Notes: a model not told the origin generated them from the letters alone. A stretch of DNA of 38,957 nucleotides from CAZWUW01 sp964636895 (GCA_964636895.1 CAZWUW010000017.1:1-38957), one strand, 5' to 3'; counted from the first letter of the stretch, positions 22,373-31,698 are shown. A program made the numbers and translations.

Positions 22373-23257
22373 CTAAGCGAACATCTTCACTATCTTATTA
22401 AAAAAGCCTTTAATGCCGCCGGGTTCAGGATATGCACCTTGTTGCATCAACTGGGCCGCCAATTTTTGAATACAGCAGGCAGCAGGTGACTTGGGATATT
22501 TTAGATAAAAGGGCTCCTGGCTTTTTACCGCCCGGCTAACCAGCGGATCATCCAAAATAAAGCCCAGGTGGCCAATATTTAAATGCAAAAACTTTTCTGC
22601 CACCACCGAAAATTTACTGGCGGTAATGTTAGCTTCCTCAGCATCCTCCACCCGGTTGACCACCAGGTTAATTACCCCATGTTTTCTTCTGGTAGCCATG
22701 GCCTTAACCAATCCATAAGCATCAGTAATGGCGGTAGGTTCAGGGGTAGTAATAACAATCACTTCATCAGCCGCCAAAACAAAAGTCATGACGTTTTTCG
22801 TCAAGCCGGCCGATGTATCTATAATAAGAATATCAGCCAAGCCTTCTAATTCTTCTAACCTGTTGACAAACTGCTCTACCTGCCATTTCCGCAGGTTGGC
22901 CATCTCTTGAATACCAGATCCGCCGGCTATAATTTGTAACCCCCGGGCTCCGGTGGTGATAACTTCCTGAATTGATTTCTCTCCTTTTAACACATGGTAA
23001 AGATTAAATTGCGGATTAATGCCTAATATCACATCAATATTGGCCAGCCCCAGGTCGGCATCAAGAATCATCACCTTCTGCCCGTAATCTGTCAATGCCA
23101 GCGCAAAATTTATTGTGAAATTAGTTTTACCGACCCCGCCTTTACCGCTGGTGACAGCAATAATTCTGGTCCGGCGCGGACCGCCGCGGATTTCTGATTC
23201 CACCTGATTTTTGATTGTCCTCGCCAAAACCCGAAGTTTTTCAGCTTGATCACGCAT
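22373..23257 (-). CDS. flhG: Flagellar number regulator FlhG (MinD-like ATPase)
   Basis: FlhG (YlxH, FleN) is a ParA/MinD-type ATPase that sets flagellar number and pattern with FlhF. It has a deviant Walker A SGKGGVGKTNFTINFA, the switch regions DADLGLANIDVIL and IDTSAG, and a C-terminal membrane-targeting region. Its N-terminus begins MRDQAEKLR, carrying the DQAxxL activator motif that stimulates the FlhF GTPase. Upstream frame extends to 23275, but GAGGGAG lies 7 bases before ATG 23257, and that start puts the activator helix at the very N-terminus. The gene begins one base after the flhF stop, so the two partners are made together. About 294 residues. Confidence 0.95.
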   Translation of the reverse strand: MRDQAEKLRVLARTIKNQVESEIRGGPRRTRIIAVTSGKGGVGKTNFTINFALALTDYGQKVMILDADLGLANIDVILGINPQFNLYHVLKGEKSIQEVITTGARGLQIIAGGSGIQEMANLRKWQVEQFVNRLEELEGLADILIIDTSAGLTKNVMTFVLAADEVIVITTPEPTAITDAYGLVKAMATRRKHGVINLVVNRVEDAEEANITASKFSVVAEKFLHLNIGHLGFILDDPLVSRAVKSQEPFYLKYPKSPAACCIQKLAAQLMQQGAYPEPGGIKGFFNKIVKMFA

Positions 23258-23258
23258 G

Positions 23259-24410
23259 TTAAATCTCCCTCGCAATCATTCTGGCTATCTTCGCCGGGTC
23301 AGCCACTTCAATATCATCAGGTACATTCTGGCCAAGAGTAACATAAGACAAATATTTTTGTGTTTTATTAATTATATTTAATACAGCGCCTAAACTGGAG
23401 GTTTCATCAAGCTTGGTAAAAATCATAGCGTTTACGCTGAAGTCAACATAGCTGTCGGCAATATCCAACATATCCCTATACTTGGTTGTAGCACTAAGAA
23501 CCAGATAAGTTACCGTAGGCTGGGCGGCGTCCATAAGCGTTTTTAATTCCGCCATCTGTACTGTATTGCGGTGACTACGTCCCGCCGTATCAATCAGTAT
23601 CAAATCTTTTTCTTTATGGCGGGCCATTGCCTGGGTTAATTCCTGGGCGGTATAAATAACTTCCACCGGGATACCAATGATTTCACCATATGTCTTAAGC
23701 TGCTCTACAGCCGCAACTCGGTAAGTATCGGCAGTAATTAAAGCTACTTTCTTCTTGTCTACAATGGCGAAGGTGGCCGCCAGTTTGGCAATAGTAGTGG
23801 TTTTACCCACCCCGGTAGGACCAACCAGAGCAATAGCTTGCTGTCGGTCATCTTTCTTTTTGAAGTTAATCGGCCGGGGTCTTTTCAATAACTTTAAAAT
23901 GCTTTTTTCCAAGGTTTCACAGGCTGTCCCGGGATCGGCAAAGTTCCCGTCCGGATATTGCTTTAATAGATCCTTCACCAAACGGTGAGCCACTTTTTCT
24001 TCTACTTCACTGTCCAGTAGTTGCTGAAATACTTTTTGCACCGGCGGTGGATACTTCTTAGCTTCCCGTTGGTGCTCCATCTGGTTCAACATTTCTTCCA
24101 TCAGGGACTTCATTTCCTGGATTTCTTCCGTCAGCTCGTCATTGTCCACCGGTGTCTCCTGCACCGTTGCTGCAACAGACGCTAACGGTTTCAGCCTGGG
24201 CTGGGCCAAAGGCTTTGGTGCCGGTTCCGGTACAACAACAGTTTCCTCAATAGCCGCCATAACTTCAAACATCTGCCGGCCAAAAAAACCCAGAAAGCCT
24301 CCTTCTTTAAATTTCCTGGTATGCAAAATCACAGCTTCCTTGCCCATATCTGTTTTCACTTTGCTCATTGCATCCTGCAGCGTTTCAGCTACAAATCTTT
24401 TGACCCGCAC
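23259..24410 (-). CDS. flhF: Flagellar biosynthesis GTPase FlhF
   Basis: FlhF is the third SRP-family GTPase and directs the position of flagellum assembly. The 383-residue protein begins with a basic B domain (MRVKRFVAETLQDAM), followed by a Pro-rich and coiled section (about 55-125), an N domain and the NG GTPase: P-loop GPTGVGKTTTIAKLA (197-211), DTYRVAAVEQLKTYG, DTAGRS and TKLDE. Start is GTG 24410, which overlaps the flhA stop by one base (TAGTG). flhA-flhF-flhG order is as in B. subtilis. The dimer is expected to be reset by the N-terminus of the adjacent FlhG. Confidence 0.96.
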   Translation of the reverse strand: MRVKRFVAETLQDAMSKVKTDMGKEAVILHTRKFKEGGFLGFFGRQMFEVMAAIEETVVVPEPAPKPLAQPRLKPLASVAATVQETPVDNDELTEEIQEMKSLMEEMLNQMEHQREAKKYPPPVQKVFQQLLDSEVEEKVAHRLVKDLLKQYPDGNFADPGTACETLEKSILKLLKRPRPINFKKKDDRQQAIALVGPTGVGKTTTIAKLAATFAIVDKKKVALITADTYRVAAVEQLKTYGEIIGIPVEVIYTAQELTQAMARHKEKDLILIDTAGRSHRNTVQMAELKTLMDAAQPTVTYLVLSATTKYRDMLDIADSYVDFSVNAMIFTKLDETSSLGAVLNIINKTQKYLSYVTLGQNVPDDIEVADPAKIARMIAREI

Positions 24411-26470
24411 TAAATATTCACCACCCCAACTGATTGCACATTAAATTTGCCTTCAAGTTCATTGTAGGATAATACAGAAAGCTTGGGAAGCAGTTTTTCG
24501 GTTAATTTTTTAAAATAAATCCGCACCACAGGGGCACAGAGAACAACCGGCTGATATCCTTTTTCGGTAATGCTTTCTACCACTTGGCCCAAAACATTAA
24601 ATAAGCGCTGAGCCTTCTCCGGTTCCAAAGCGACATAAGACCCGTGTTCAGTATGCTGGACAGCATCCCTGATTAATTGTTCCACTTTTGGATCAAGGGT
24701 TATTACATAAATAATATCATTTTTATCTGCAAACTGCCTGGCAATAATCCTAGACAGCGCCTGCCTGGCATATTCCGTCAGCATATCGGCATCTTTGGTA
24801 ACCCGGCCGTAGTCAGCCATAGTTTCCAATATCGTTACCAGATCGCGTATCGGCACGCGCTCCCGGAGCAGGTTGGCCAATATTTTCTGAATCTCACCAA
24901 CATTAAGAATCCCTGGCATAAGCTCTTCTACTACAGTGGGATGGGTCTTTTTCACATTATCGATCAGTGACTGTACATCCTGGCGGCTTAAGATTTCGTA
25001 AGCGTGGCTCTTTACTACCTCAGTCAGGTGGGTGGCCACCACAGATGATGGGTCTACTACTGTATACCCGGCCAGTTCCGCCTGTTCCCTTAAGTCGGCA
25101 GGAATCCACTTGGCAGGCAGGCCAAAAGCCGGTTCTAATGTATCAATACCAGCTATACCGTTTTCCGTTAATGCCGAACTCATTGCCAAGTAATGATCTG
25201 CCAAAATCTCACCTTCCGCCATTTCTACCCCTTTTATTTTAATCACATAACTATTTGGTTTTAGCTGCATATTATCCCGCATCCGAATCGGCGGTAACAC
25301 CAGACCCATTTCCAGAGCGCACTGACGGCGAATCATGACTACCCTGTCCAGCAGATCCCCGCCCTGATTTACATCTACCAAAGGAATCAGTGAATAACCC
25401 ATTTCCAATTCCAATACATCTACCTGGAGCAAGGAAACTACATTCTCCGGTTTGCGGATTTCTTCAACCTCTTCATCCTTCTCTTTTTCCTCCAACTGGC
25501 GCGCATGTTCCGACCGGACTTTTTGCATAGTATAGGCCAGAAAACCCAAAATCCCTGCCAGTACTAACATCGGCGCTGCCGGCAGACCCAATATGGCAAG
25601 CACCACCAGCGCCCCGGCGGCAATAGCCAGTACCCGTGGTTGAGACAGGATTTGACCGGCCACCTCTGCTCCAAAATTCGTCTCGGACGCGGCCCTGGTT
25701 ACAGTAATACCGGTAGCCGTAGAAATTAACAAGGCCGGTATCTGGGCCACCAAACCTTCACCTACGGTAAGGATGGTATAGGTTTCGAGAGCATCCAGCA
25801 TGGTGAGTCCTTTTTGTAATACCCCAATAGTAAAACCACCAATAATGTTAATGATAACAATTATAATAGCAGCAATAGCATCTCCTTTAACAAATTTCGT
25901 GGCACCGTCCATAGAGCCATAAAAATCAGCTTCCTGCTGCACCTTTTTTCTTCTTTCCCGGGCTTCCTGGTCAGTTATCATGCCGGCATTCAGGTCTGCG
26001 TCAATAGCCATTTGTTTACCCGGCATGGCATCCAAGGTAAAACGGGCAGCTACTTCAGAAACCCGTTCCGCACCCCGGGTAATCACGATAAACTGTATCA
26101 CTACCAAAATCAAAAAAATTACAAATCCTACTACTGGGTTACCACCCAAAACAAACATGCCAAATTTTTCGATGATCTCACCGGCCTCACCATGCAGTAG
26201 TATTAACCTGGTTGCACTGACATTTAATGAAAGCCGGAATAGAGTGGTAATCAATAACATCGTGGGAAAGGACGAAAATTTCACCGGTTCGTTATTATAC
26301 ATTGTTACCAGCAGGATAATCAGTGATAATGATATGTTCACTGTCAACAGCAGGTCTAATAACGGGGTGGGGATAGGTATTATCAGCATAATAATCATCC
26401 CCAGCACCCCAACCGCTAAAGCAATATCTATATTTTTAAATTGCCCGGAAGCGGCCTGTTGAACTGCCAA
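24410..26470 (-). CDS. flhA: Flagellar type III export gate protein FlhA
   Basis: FlhA forms the nonameric export gate in the membrane under the basal body and uses the proton motive force. The N-terminal half has about eight membrane segments, with the conserved cytoplasmic loop FTLDAMPGKQMAIDADLNAG between them. The linker is charged (EEKEKDEEVEEIRKPENVVS), and the C-terminal half is the four-subdomain cytoplasmic docking platform for substrates and chaperones. At 686 residues it is full length. Start is TTG 26470 with GGGAGG 7 bases ahead, an unusual start codon for a core gene. It ends with a one-base overlap with flhF. Confidence 0.97.
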   Translation of the reverse strand: MAVQQAASGQFKNIDIALAVGVLGMIIMLIIPIPTPLLDLLLTVNISLSLIILLVTMYNNEPVKFSSFPTMLLITTLFRLSLNVSATRLILLHGEAGEIIEKFGMFVLGGNPVVGFVIFLILVVIQFIVITRGAERVSEVAARFTLDAMPGKQMAIDADLNAGMITDQEARERRKKVQQEADFYGSMDGATKFVKGDAIAAIIIVIINIIGGFTIGVLQKGLTMLDALETYTILTVGEGLVAQIPALLISTATGITVTRAASETNFGAEVAGQILSQPRVLAIAAGALVVLAILGLPAAPMLVLAGILGFLAYTMQKVRSEHARQLEEKEKDEEVEEIRKPENVVSLLQVDVLELEMGYSLIPLVDVNQGGDLLDRVVMIRRQCALEMGLVLPPIRMRDNMQLKPNSYVIKIKGVEMAEGEILADHYLAMSSALTENGIAGIDTLEPAFGLPAKWIPADLREQAELAGYTVVDPSSVVATHLTEVVKSHAYEILSRQDVQSLIDNVKKTHPTVVEELMPGILNVGEIQKILANLLRERVPIRDLVTILETMADYGRVTKDADMLTEYARQALSRIIARQFADKNDIIYVITLDPKVEQLIRDAVQHTEHGSYVALEPEKAQRLFNVLGQVVESITEKGYQPVVLCAPVVRIYFKKLTEKLLPKLSVLSYNELEGKFNVQSVGVVNI

Positions 26471-26482
26471 AACTATTCCTCC

Positions 26483-27586
26483 CTATATTTTGCCTTTCAG
26501 TTTATAAACAAAGGCCAATACCTCAGCTACCGCCTGGTATAAATCGGCCGGTATGACGTCACCAATTTCCGTTGTTTTATACAAAGACTGGGCCAAAGGC
26601 TTGTTCTCCACTACGGTAATTTTATATTCATTGGCCAGTTCCTTGATTTTTAATGCTATTTGATCCTGGCCCTTGGCAATTACCACCGGTGCGCCGGTAA
26701 CTGCAGCATCATATTGCAGCGCCACGGCAAAATGGATTGGATTGGTAATCACTACATCCGCTTTGGGTAGTTCCTGCATCATTCGGCGCATGGAAACTTC
26801 CCGCTGTTTCTGTTTAATTTTGCCCCTCAACTGTGGATCGCCTTCCTGCTGTTTAAACTCATCTTTAACTTCCTGTTTTTCCATTTTTAGTGTTTTTAAG
26901 TGCTGCCAGCGTTGGTACAGATAGTCCAGGATAGCTAATACAATAAGCCACTGAGCAACTTCAAAAGCCAGTCGCAAAGTTAACTGTCCCAAATAGACCA
27001 AGGAAGAACGGATATCCATATCAATCAGGTGGGGAAACCTGTTAAATTCAGATTTATAAACCGAGTATGCAGCATAACCAATAATCAGCACTTTAATAAT
27101 AGATTTCAGACCTTCAACTAAACTTCGCAGTGAGAACATCCTTTTAAAGCCGGCTACCGGATCAATCCGTTCAAACTTAAAGGCCATAGGCTCTACAGTA
27201 AAAAGAAAACCTACTTGCGCATAACTGGCAACCAAACCACCCAATATAGCAACACTAACTATCGGCAAAAGCGCTTTGGAAGTAGCAATCATGACCGTAA
27301 TAAAAATTGTCTGCAGGTTCACCATGTTTAGCTCAAAGTTTTTATGGCCAAAAAGTTTAAAAGAATACTTAAATACATCTGCCATTTGTTCAAACATATA
27401 TGGGGTAAAATACTTAAAAGCTAAAAAACTCAAAATTAATATAATAACGGAATTAACTTCCGGACTTTTCAATACTTGGCCCTGTTCACGAGCTTTTTGC
27501 AGCTTTTTGGCGGTGGGCTTTTCCGTTTTTTCCGCAAACAACTGTAAATTGATGGTGAAACGGTCCAGGCTAATGCCGGATTTCAT
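26483..27586 (-). CDS. flhB: Flagellar export switch protein FlhB
   Basis: FlhB controls the export gate and switches from hook to filament substrates after self-cleavage. Four membrane segments occupy about 50-230, preceded by the conserved TEKPTAKKLQKAREQGQVLK and followed by a cytoplasmic domain (VKDEFKQQEGDPQLRGKIK). The autocleavage motif is NPIH (VVITNPIHFAVAL) where the canonical sequence is NPTH; Asn, Pro and His are kept. Counting from the longer start these are residues 288-291. GAGGGGTG lies just before ATG 27586. An earlier ATG at 27604 would overlap the fliR stop by one base, adding 6 residues. The downstream gene is flhA. Confidence 0.96.
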   Translation of the reverse strand: MKSGISLDRFTINLQLFAEKTEKPTAKKLQKAREQGQVLKSPEVNSVIILILSFLAFKYFTPYMFEQMADVFKYSFKLFGHKNFELNMVNLQTIFITVMIATSKALLPIVSVAILGGLVASYAQVGFLFTVEPMAFKFERIDPVAGFKRMFSLRSLVEGLKSIIKVLIIGYAAYSVYKSEFNRFPHLIDMDIRSSLVYLGQLTLRLAFEVAQWLIVLAILDYLYQRWQHLKTLKMEKQEVKDEFKQQEGDPQLRGKIKQKQREVSMRRMMQELPKADVVITNPIHFAVALQYDAAVTGAPVVIAKGQDQIALKIKELANEYKITVVENKPLAQSLYKTTEIGDVIPADLYQAVAEVLAFVYKLKGKI

Positions 27587-27603
27587 CGTCACCCCTCTTT
27601 TCA

Positions 27604-28383
27604 TCAGCCCATAATTTTCAAAAGCCGGATAATATCGGCAAAATTCCGTTCAAAAAGCAGGGTCATAAAACCCGAGTAAAGCGGAATCACCATAACCAAA
27701 ACAACTAAACCGATAAATATCTTGGCCGGTATACCGACGATAAAGACATTCATCTGCGGCACGGTCCGGGCAATAATACCCATCGCTATCTCTGCAACGA
27801 AAAGCGCTCCAACTACCGGCATTCCGATTTTTAAACCGGTTATAAACATGTAACCAAACATATCCAGAATAGCCTGAACCATGGTTGCTTTAGCAGTAAA
27901 TCCAAATAAAGGTATCAGGTCAAAACTCTGGTACAAAGCCGCTAACAAATAATGATGACTGTTGGTAGTGAGAAAAATCAATAAGGCCAATATGTTTTTG
28001 AAAGAACCCATCAGCGGTACCTGGGTCAGGTTCAGGGGATCGACAACATTAACAATACTGAAACCCATCTGAAAATCTATCATATGACCACCCAATTGCA
28101 CGGCAGCAAATACCAATTGAACCGCAAAGCCAATGACCAGGCCGATAGCCAGTTCCCCCGCCAGCAATAATACAAAATGCAGTAAACCGACAGGCGGTTG
28201 ACCCACCTGAGGCTGTTTAGCCATAAACATAATCATAGCAATAATAAAAGTAAATCCTATCTTTAGCTGCCTGGGCAGCGCCCGGTTGCTAAATAACGGT
28301 GCCGCTACAAAAATACCGGAAACCCTGGCCAAAACGACTAAAAACACATCAATACGGGTTACAAGCTGGTTCAGCATGTCCAT
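27604..28383 (-). CDS. fliR: Flagellar type III export protein FliR
   Basis: FliR is a core component of the export gate complex with FliP and FliQ. The 259-residue protein has about six hydrophobic segments and the family stretch FAVQLVFAAVQLGGHMIDFQ (about 85-104), followed by MGFSIVNVVDPLN. Start ATG 28383 lies 12 bases after the fliQ stop with AAGGT ahead; an in-frame ATG two codons later is also possible. fliR is separate from flhB here, unlike the fused fliR-flhB of some Clostridium species; the two genes overlap by one base. Confidence 0.95.
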   Translation of the reverse strand: MDMLNQLVTRIDVFLVVLARVSGIFVAAPLFSNRALPRQLKIGFTFIIAMIMFMAKQPQVGQPPVGLLHFVLLLAGELAIGLVIGFAVQLVFAAVQLGGHMIDFQMGFSIVNVVDPLNLTQVPLMGSFKNILALLIFLTTNSHHYLLAALYQSFDLIPLFGFTAKATMVQAILDMFGYMFITGLKIGMPVVGALFVAEIAMGIIARTVPQMNVFIVGIPAKIFIGLVVLVMVIPLYSGFMTLLFERNFADIIRLLKIMG

Positions 28384-28395
28384 GTCATTTACCTT

Positions 28396-28671
28396 CTATT
28401 TCATATTGATAAACTGGGGCAGATTAACCAGTAGATTGGAAGTAAAACTCAAAACAATACTGCCCATCCATGAACCAAAAATACCAACAATTATCAAAAC
28501 CGCAATAATCTTGGGGACAAAAGTAAGTGTCTGCTCCTGAATTTGAGTGGAAGCCTGGAAAACACTAATCAGAATTCCAATAACCAAACTACCAACCAAA
28601 ATTGGGGCTGATGCCATGATTACCGTAAATAAAGCCTCCCGCCCGAGAAACATCACGGTGTCAGAATTCAA
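28396..28671 (-). CDS. fliQ: Flagellar type III export protein FliQ
   Basis: A 91-residue export gate protein with two membrane helices (about 14-38 and 50-75). Family features are ALFTVIMASAPILVGSLVIG, then ISVFQASTQIQEQTLTFVPK, the conserved loop. Start is TTG 28671 with GGGGG 7 bases ahead. It lies 19 bases after fliP and before fliR, in the invariant fliP-fliQ-fliR order. Confidence 0.96.
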   Translation of the reverse strand: MNSDTVMFLGREALFTVIMASAPILVGSLVIGILISVFQASTQIQEQTLTFVPKIIAVLIIVGIFGSWMGSIVLSFTSNLLVNLPQFINMK

Positions 28672-28689
28672 CCGGCTTCCCCCTCTCTG

Positions 28690-29463
28690 TTAAAAACTGT
28701 TAACCAGCGAACGTACCAGCAGATGCCAGCCATCCACCATGACAAACAATAATAATTTAAAGGGCAGGGAAATCATCATTGGCGGCAGCATCAGCATGCC
28801 CATGGACATGAGCGAACTGGCCACCACCATGTCAATAACTATAAATGGAATAAAAATAATAAAGCCAATTTGAAACGCGGTTTTCAGTTCACTGATAGCA
28901 AAAGCAGGAATGAGCACATAAGTGGGAATATCCTCATAGTTCCTGGGTCTTTCCAATTTAGCCAGGTTAACAAACAGAGCCAAATCCTTTTCTCTTGTTT
29001 GTTTGAACATAAAATTACGAACTGGTTCCGCAGCGATTTTCAGAGCTTGTTCCTGTCCAATTTGGCCGGCCAGGTAAGGTTGCAGCGCTTGTTTATTGAC
29101 CTGGTTCCAGGTAGGGGCCATAATAAAAAACGTAAGAAAAAGCGCCAACCCGATAAGCACCTGATTAGGTGGGGTCTGCGGAGTACCAAGAGCGTTACGC
29201 ATAAATGACAGCACTACCACTACCCGGGTAAAAGAAGTCATCATCACCAGTAAAGCCGGTGCCAAGGATAATACTGTCAAAAGGAATAAGAGTTGCAAAC
29301 TGGTGGCCACATCCTGAGGATTGCCGGTATTTTTCACACCAATACTGATATCAGGTAAAGGAATAGGATTCGCATCAGCCCGGTAAACCAAGAATAAACC
29401 ACTAATAATTAAAAGTCCGCCAATCATCCCTAATTTCAGCCAAAGGCGGCTCTTAACTCCCAT
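28690..29463 (-). CDS. fliP: Flagellar type III export protein FliP
   Basis: FliP forms the pentameric core of the export channel. The likely mature part shows the family motifs FLLTVLSLAPALLVMMTSFT, VVVVLSFMRNALGTPQTPPN and the C-terminal VDMVVASSLMSMGMLMLPP. The long frame opens at 29547, but most of it lies over fliO; I place the start at ATG 29463, which overlaps the end of fliO and gives 257 residues with a cleavable signal peptide (LGMIGGLLIISGLFLVYRAD, then ANP). The ribosome binding site is weak (GGTGAT), consistent with translational coupling to fliO. Confidence 0.95.
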   Translation of the reverse strand: MGVKSRLWLKLGMIGGLLIISGLFLVYRADANPIPLPDISIGVKNTGNPQDVATSLQLLFLLTVLSLAPALLVMMTSFTRVVVVLSFMRNALGTPQTPPNQVLIGLALFLTFFIMAPTWNQVNKQALQPYLAGQIGQEQALKIAAEPVRNFMFKQTREKDLALFVNLAKLERPRNYEDIPTYVLIPAFAISELKTAFQIGFIIFIPFIVIDMVVASSLMSMGMLMLPPMMISLPFKLLLFVMVDGWHLLVRSLVNSF

Positions 29464-30058
29464 CAGTATCACCATCTCGCTTCTTCGTTTTTGATTTGTC
29501 AACCAAAGTTTGCAATTTTTTGATTTGTTCCTGAATGTGGGTGCCAAATGACTGACTCAGGTTATCCGTGCGATTCTTGGTGAGGGGCGAATATAATTTT
29601 TCCAGGATTCCCGGGGGAATTACCGGCTCCTGCATGCGTGCTTCGGCACGGCTACGCAGGCTGGCTATTATCTGTTCATCATTGATTTCAGAAAGGATAC
29701 TGATGTTTTGATCCGTAACCCCTAGTACAAAAACCTTACCGGCAACTTCGGCAATATAAACACCCTTATTAATGGCAAAGGCATGCTGATCAAGTACTCT
29801 TATAAACTCGCCGGCCGATGTATAAGTGAGGTTCCGGCGCAGTACCCTGACTGTAAGGTAAGTGAGACCAACAATCACCACAAGGCTAATGCCAAGTTTG
29901 ATAAACAACCAGAACATGCTGGGGGGTTGTGCAATCTGTGGTTCACTCGGCTGTGGCAGGTTCAGTTGCCCGGAGACGGCAAATGCGGTTGGTACGGTAA
30001 CTAAGAGCCAGATAAAAGCCGGCAAAAAATAAACAAGGATTTTTTTACCAGTGACCAC
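29453..30058 (-). CDS. fliO: Flagellar biosynthetic protein FliO
   Basis: FliO (FliZ in Bacillus) helps assemble FliP in the export gate. The 201-residue protein has an N-terminal signal-like segment (ILVYFLPAFIWLLVTVPTAF), a Pro-rich periplasm-side part, one clear membrane helix (MFWLFIKLGISLVVIVGLTY) and a short cytoplasmic beta domain (FIRVLDQHAFAINKGVYIAE, VAGKVFVLGVTDQNI), then a charged tail. This layout is typical of FliO. Start is GTG 30058 behind AGGGG. It lies between cheY and fliP, as in B. subtilis. Confidence 0.9.
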   Translation of the reverse strand: MVTGKKILVYFLPAFIWLLVTVPTAFAVSGQLNLPQPSEPQIAQPPSMFWLFIKLGISLVVIVGLTYLTVRVLRRNLTYTSAGEFIRVLDQHAFAINKGVYIAEVAGKVFVLGVTDQNISILSEINDEQIIASLRSRAEARMQEPVIPPGILEKLYSPLTKNRTDNLSQSFGTHIQEQIKKLQTLVDKSKTKKRDGDTDGS

Positions 30059-30075
30059 GCGAATACCCCTCTCTA

Positions 30076-30438
30076 TTAGCTCAATGCCTTGCGTACCGCC
30101 TCCAATACCCGGTCCGGTTGAAATGGTTTGACAATAAAATCCTTGGCACCGGCCTGAATGGCATCAATTACCATGGCTTGCTGGCCCATAGCGCTGCACA
30201 TAATGATATTGGCCTTGGGGTCGGCTTTTCTGATTTCTTTGACTGCGGTAATACCATCCATTTCCGGCATGGTTATGTCCATAGTGGTCAGGTCAGGCTG
30301 TAATTCTTTGTATTTTTCCACCGCTACGGCGCCGTTTTCGGCTTCACCGACAATTTGATAACCGTTTTTACCCAGGATATCTTTGATCATCATACGCATG
30401 AAAGCAGCATCATCAACTATTAATATGCGAGCACCCAT
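30076..30438 (-). CDS. cheY: Chemotaxis response regulator CheY
   Basis: A single receiver domain that carries the signal from CheA to the flagellar switch. Of 120 residues, the acidic pair is at 9-10, the phospho-acceptor is Asp54 in LTTMDITMPEMDG, Ser82 occupies the Thr/Ser switch position and Lys104 is in IVKPFQ. ATG 30438 follows GGAGGACAGTT. It lies between fliY and fliO, next to the switch genes it acts on, as in B. subtilis, where CheY-P binding to FliM promotes smooth swimming. Phosphate is removed by the FliY and CheC encoded in this operon. Confidence 0.97.
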   Translation of the reverse strand: MGARILIVDDAAFMRMMIKDILGKNGYQIVGEAENGAVAVEKYKELQPDLTTMDITMPEMDGITAVKEIRKADPKANIIMCSAMGQQAMVIDAIQAGAKDFIVKPFQPDRVLEAVRKALS

Positions 30439-30456
30439 AACTGTCCTCCTTTACTG

Positions 30457-31698
30457 TTATTGTAAATTGGTCACTCTTTCTACGGGACTGATAATATCAG
30501 TGACTCGGACACCAAAGTTTTCATCGATGACCACCACTTCACCTTTAGCCAGCAATTTACCGTTAACCAGCAAATCCACCGGCTCACCGGCCAGTTTATC
30601 CAGCTCTACGACAGAACCGGCACTTAAAGCTAAAATCTCTCTAATTGTTTTCCGGGCTTTGCCTAATTCGACTGTGATCTGTAACGGAACATCCAAAATC
30701 AAATCAATATTGGCAATCTCTCTGGCCTGTAAACCTCCCTGCAGCGGAGCAAATTGGGCTTGTTGCACCGTTACTCCCTGACCTGGCATCATCACTCCCG
30801 GCGTAACTACTGAACCGGCAAAAATAGATGCCGGGGCAACCGGCGGCATTTGTACCACATTAGGCTGTGACACTGGCGTTACCGGTTGAGCTGCCACCGG
30901 CTGCCGTACCGGTTCTGATGGCGGTGGCGGTGCCACAGCAGGCTGAGCAGCAGCAACCTCACCTAACGCCTCATTATTGCCGGCCGTTATATCGCCTATC
31001 AGGTTTCTGGCCATTTCTCTGGCAAAATCCACCGGTATCAATTGCATCATTTCACTGTCTACCAGGTCTTCTATTTGGATATAAAAAGCGACTTTAGCCA
31101 GTTCAATGCCTATTTGGCCTACGGTTCCTTTTAACTCATCAGTTGCCAGGTTAATCATTTCTGAAGTTGGGGGCGATATTTCCACTCTTTTTTTAAGAAT
31201 AGTAGACAGCGCTGTGGCCGATGCCCCCATCATCTGATTCATGGCTTCAGCCATAGCACTTATATGCATGTCCGTTAATTCGGCCGGTGGATTGGAACCA
31301 TCACCCATCATCATCAGGTCAACAATGATACCGGCATCTTTATCCCGGATAATCAGGACGCTTGACCCTTCTAAACCGGTAACATATTCTACATTGACTA
31401 ACAAATACGGTAACGGGTAATCATGCCGCAGCTTCTCCGGTGTGGTAATTTCCAACCGGGGCGTGGTTATCTCCACTTTTTTCCCCAGCAAAGTAGAAAG
31501 CGCGGTAGCAGCGGAACCCATTATAATGTTAGCTACTTCGCCAATAGCATCCCGCTCTGCCTCCGACAATACTGTGTTTGTTGGAGCTGGCCCGGTCTCC
31601 GGTGCCGCCCCGCCGTCATCAGTTTGCTCCTGATCCATAGCATCCGTCTTTAACAGGGCATCTATTTCCTCTTGCGATAGAACACCTTCACTCATCAT
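30457..31698 (-). CDS. fliY: Flagellar switch protein FliY (CheC-like phosphatase fused to FliN)
   Basis: FliY replaces FliN in the C ring of many Firmicutes and dephosphorylates CheY-P. The 413-residue protein begins with a FliM-like peptide VLSQEEIDALLKT (CheY-P docking). Two CheC-like phosphatase sites follow, both intact: Asp50-Glu54-Asn57 (RDAIGEVANIIMG) and Ser147-Glu151-Asn154 (SAMAEAMNQMMGA). A long Pro/Val/Gln-rich linker (about 245-325) leads to the C-terminal FliN/SpoA domain (DVPLQITVELGKARKTIREI). The long frame from 31791 lies over fliM; ATG 31698 (or 31695) follows GGAGAGGAAG and overlaps the fliM end. It is longer than the 378-residue B. subtilis protein, mostly in the linker. 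Confidence 0.95.
   Translation of the reverse strand: MMSEGVLSQEEIDALLKTDAMDQEQTDDGGAAPETGPAPTNTVLSEAERDAIGEVANIIMGSAATALSTLLGKKVEITTPRLEITTPEKLRHDYPLPYLLVNVEYVTGLEGSSVLIIRDKDAGIIVDLMMMGDGSNPPAELTDMHISAMAEAMNQMMGASATALSTILKKRVEISPPTSEMINLATDELKGTVGQIGIELAKVAFYIQIEDLVDSEMMQLIPVDFAREMARNLIGDITAGNNEALGEVAAAQPAVAPPPPSEPVRQPVAAQPVTPVSQPNVVQMPPVAPASIFAGSVVTPGVMMPGQGVTVQQAQFAPLQGGLQAREIANIDLILDVPLQITVELGKARKTIREILALSAGSVVELDKLAGEPVDLLVNGKLLAKGEVVVIDENFGVRVTDIISPVERVTNLQ

Noticed and set aside
28690..29547. Extended N-terminus of FliP starting at 29547
   Set aside because: The additional 28 residues lie over fliO, lack a family match and precede a proper signal peptide; the start at 29463 is preferred.
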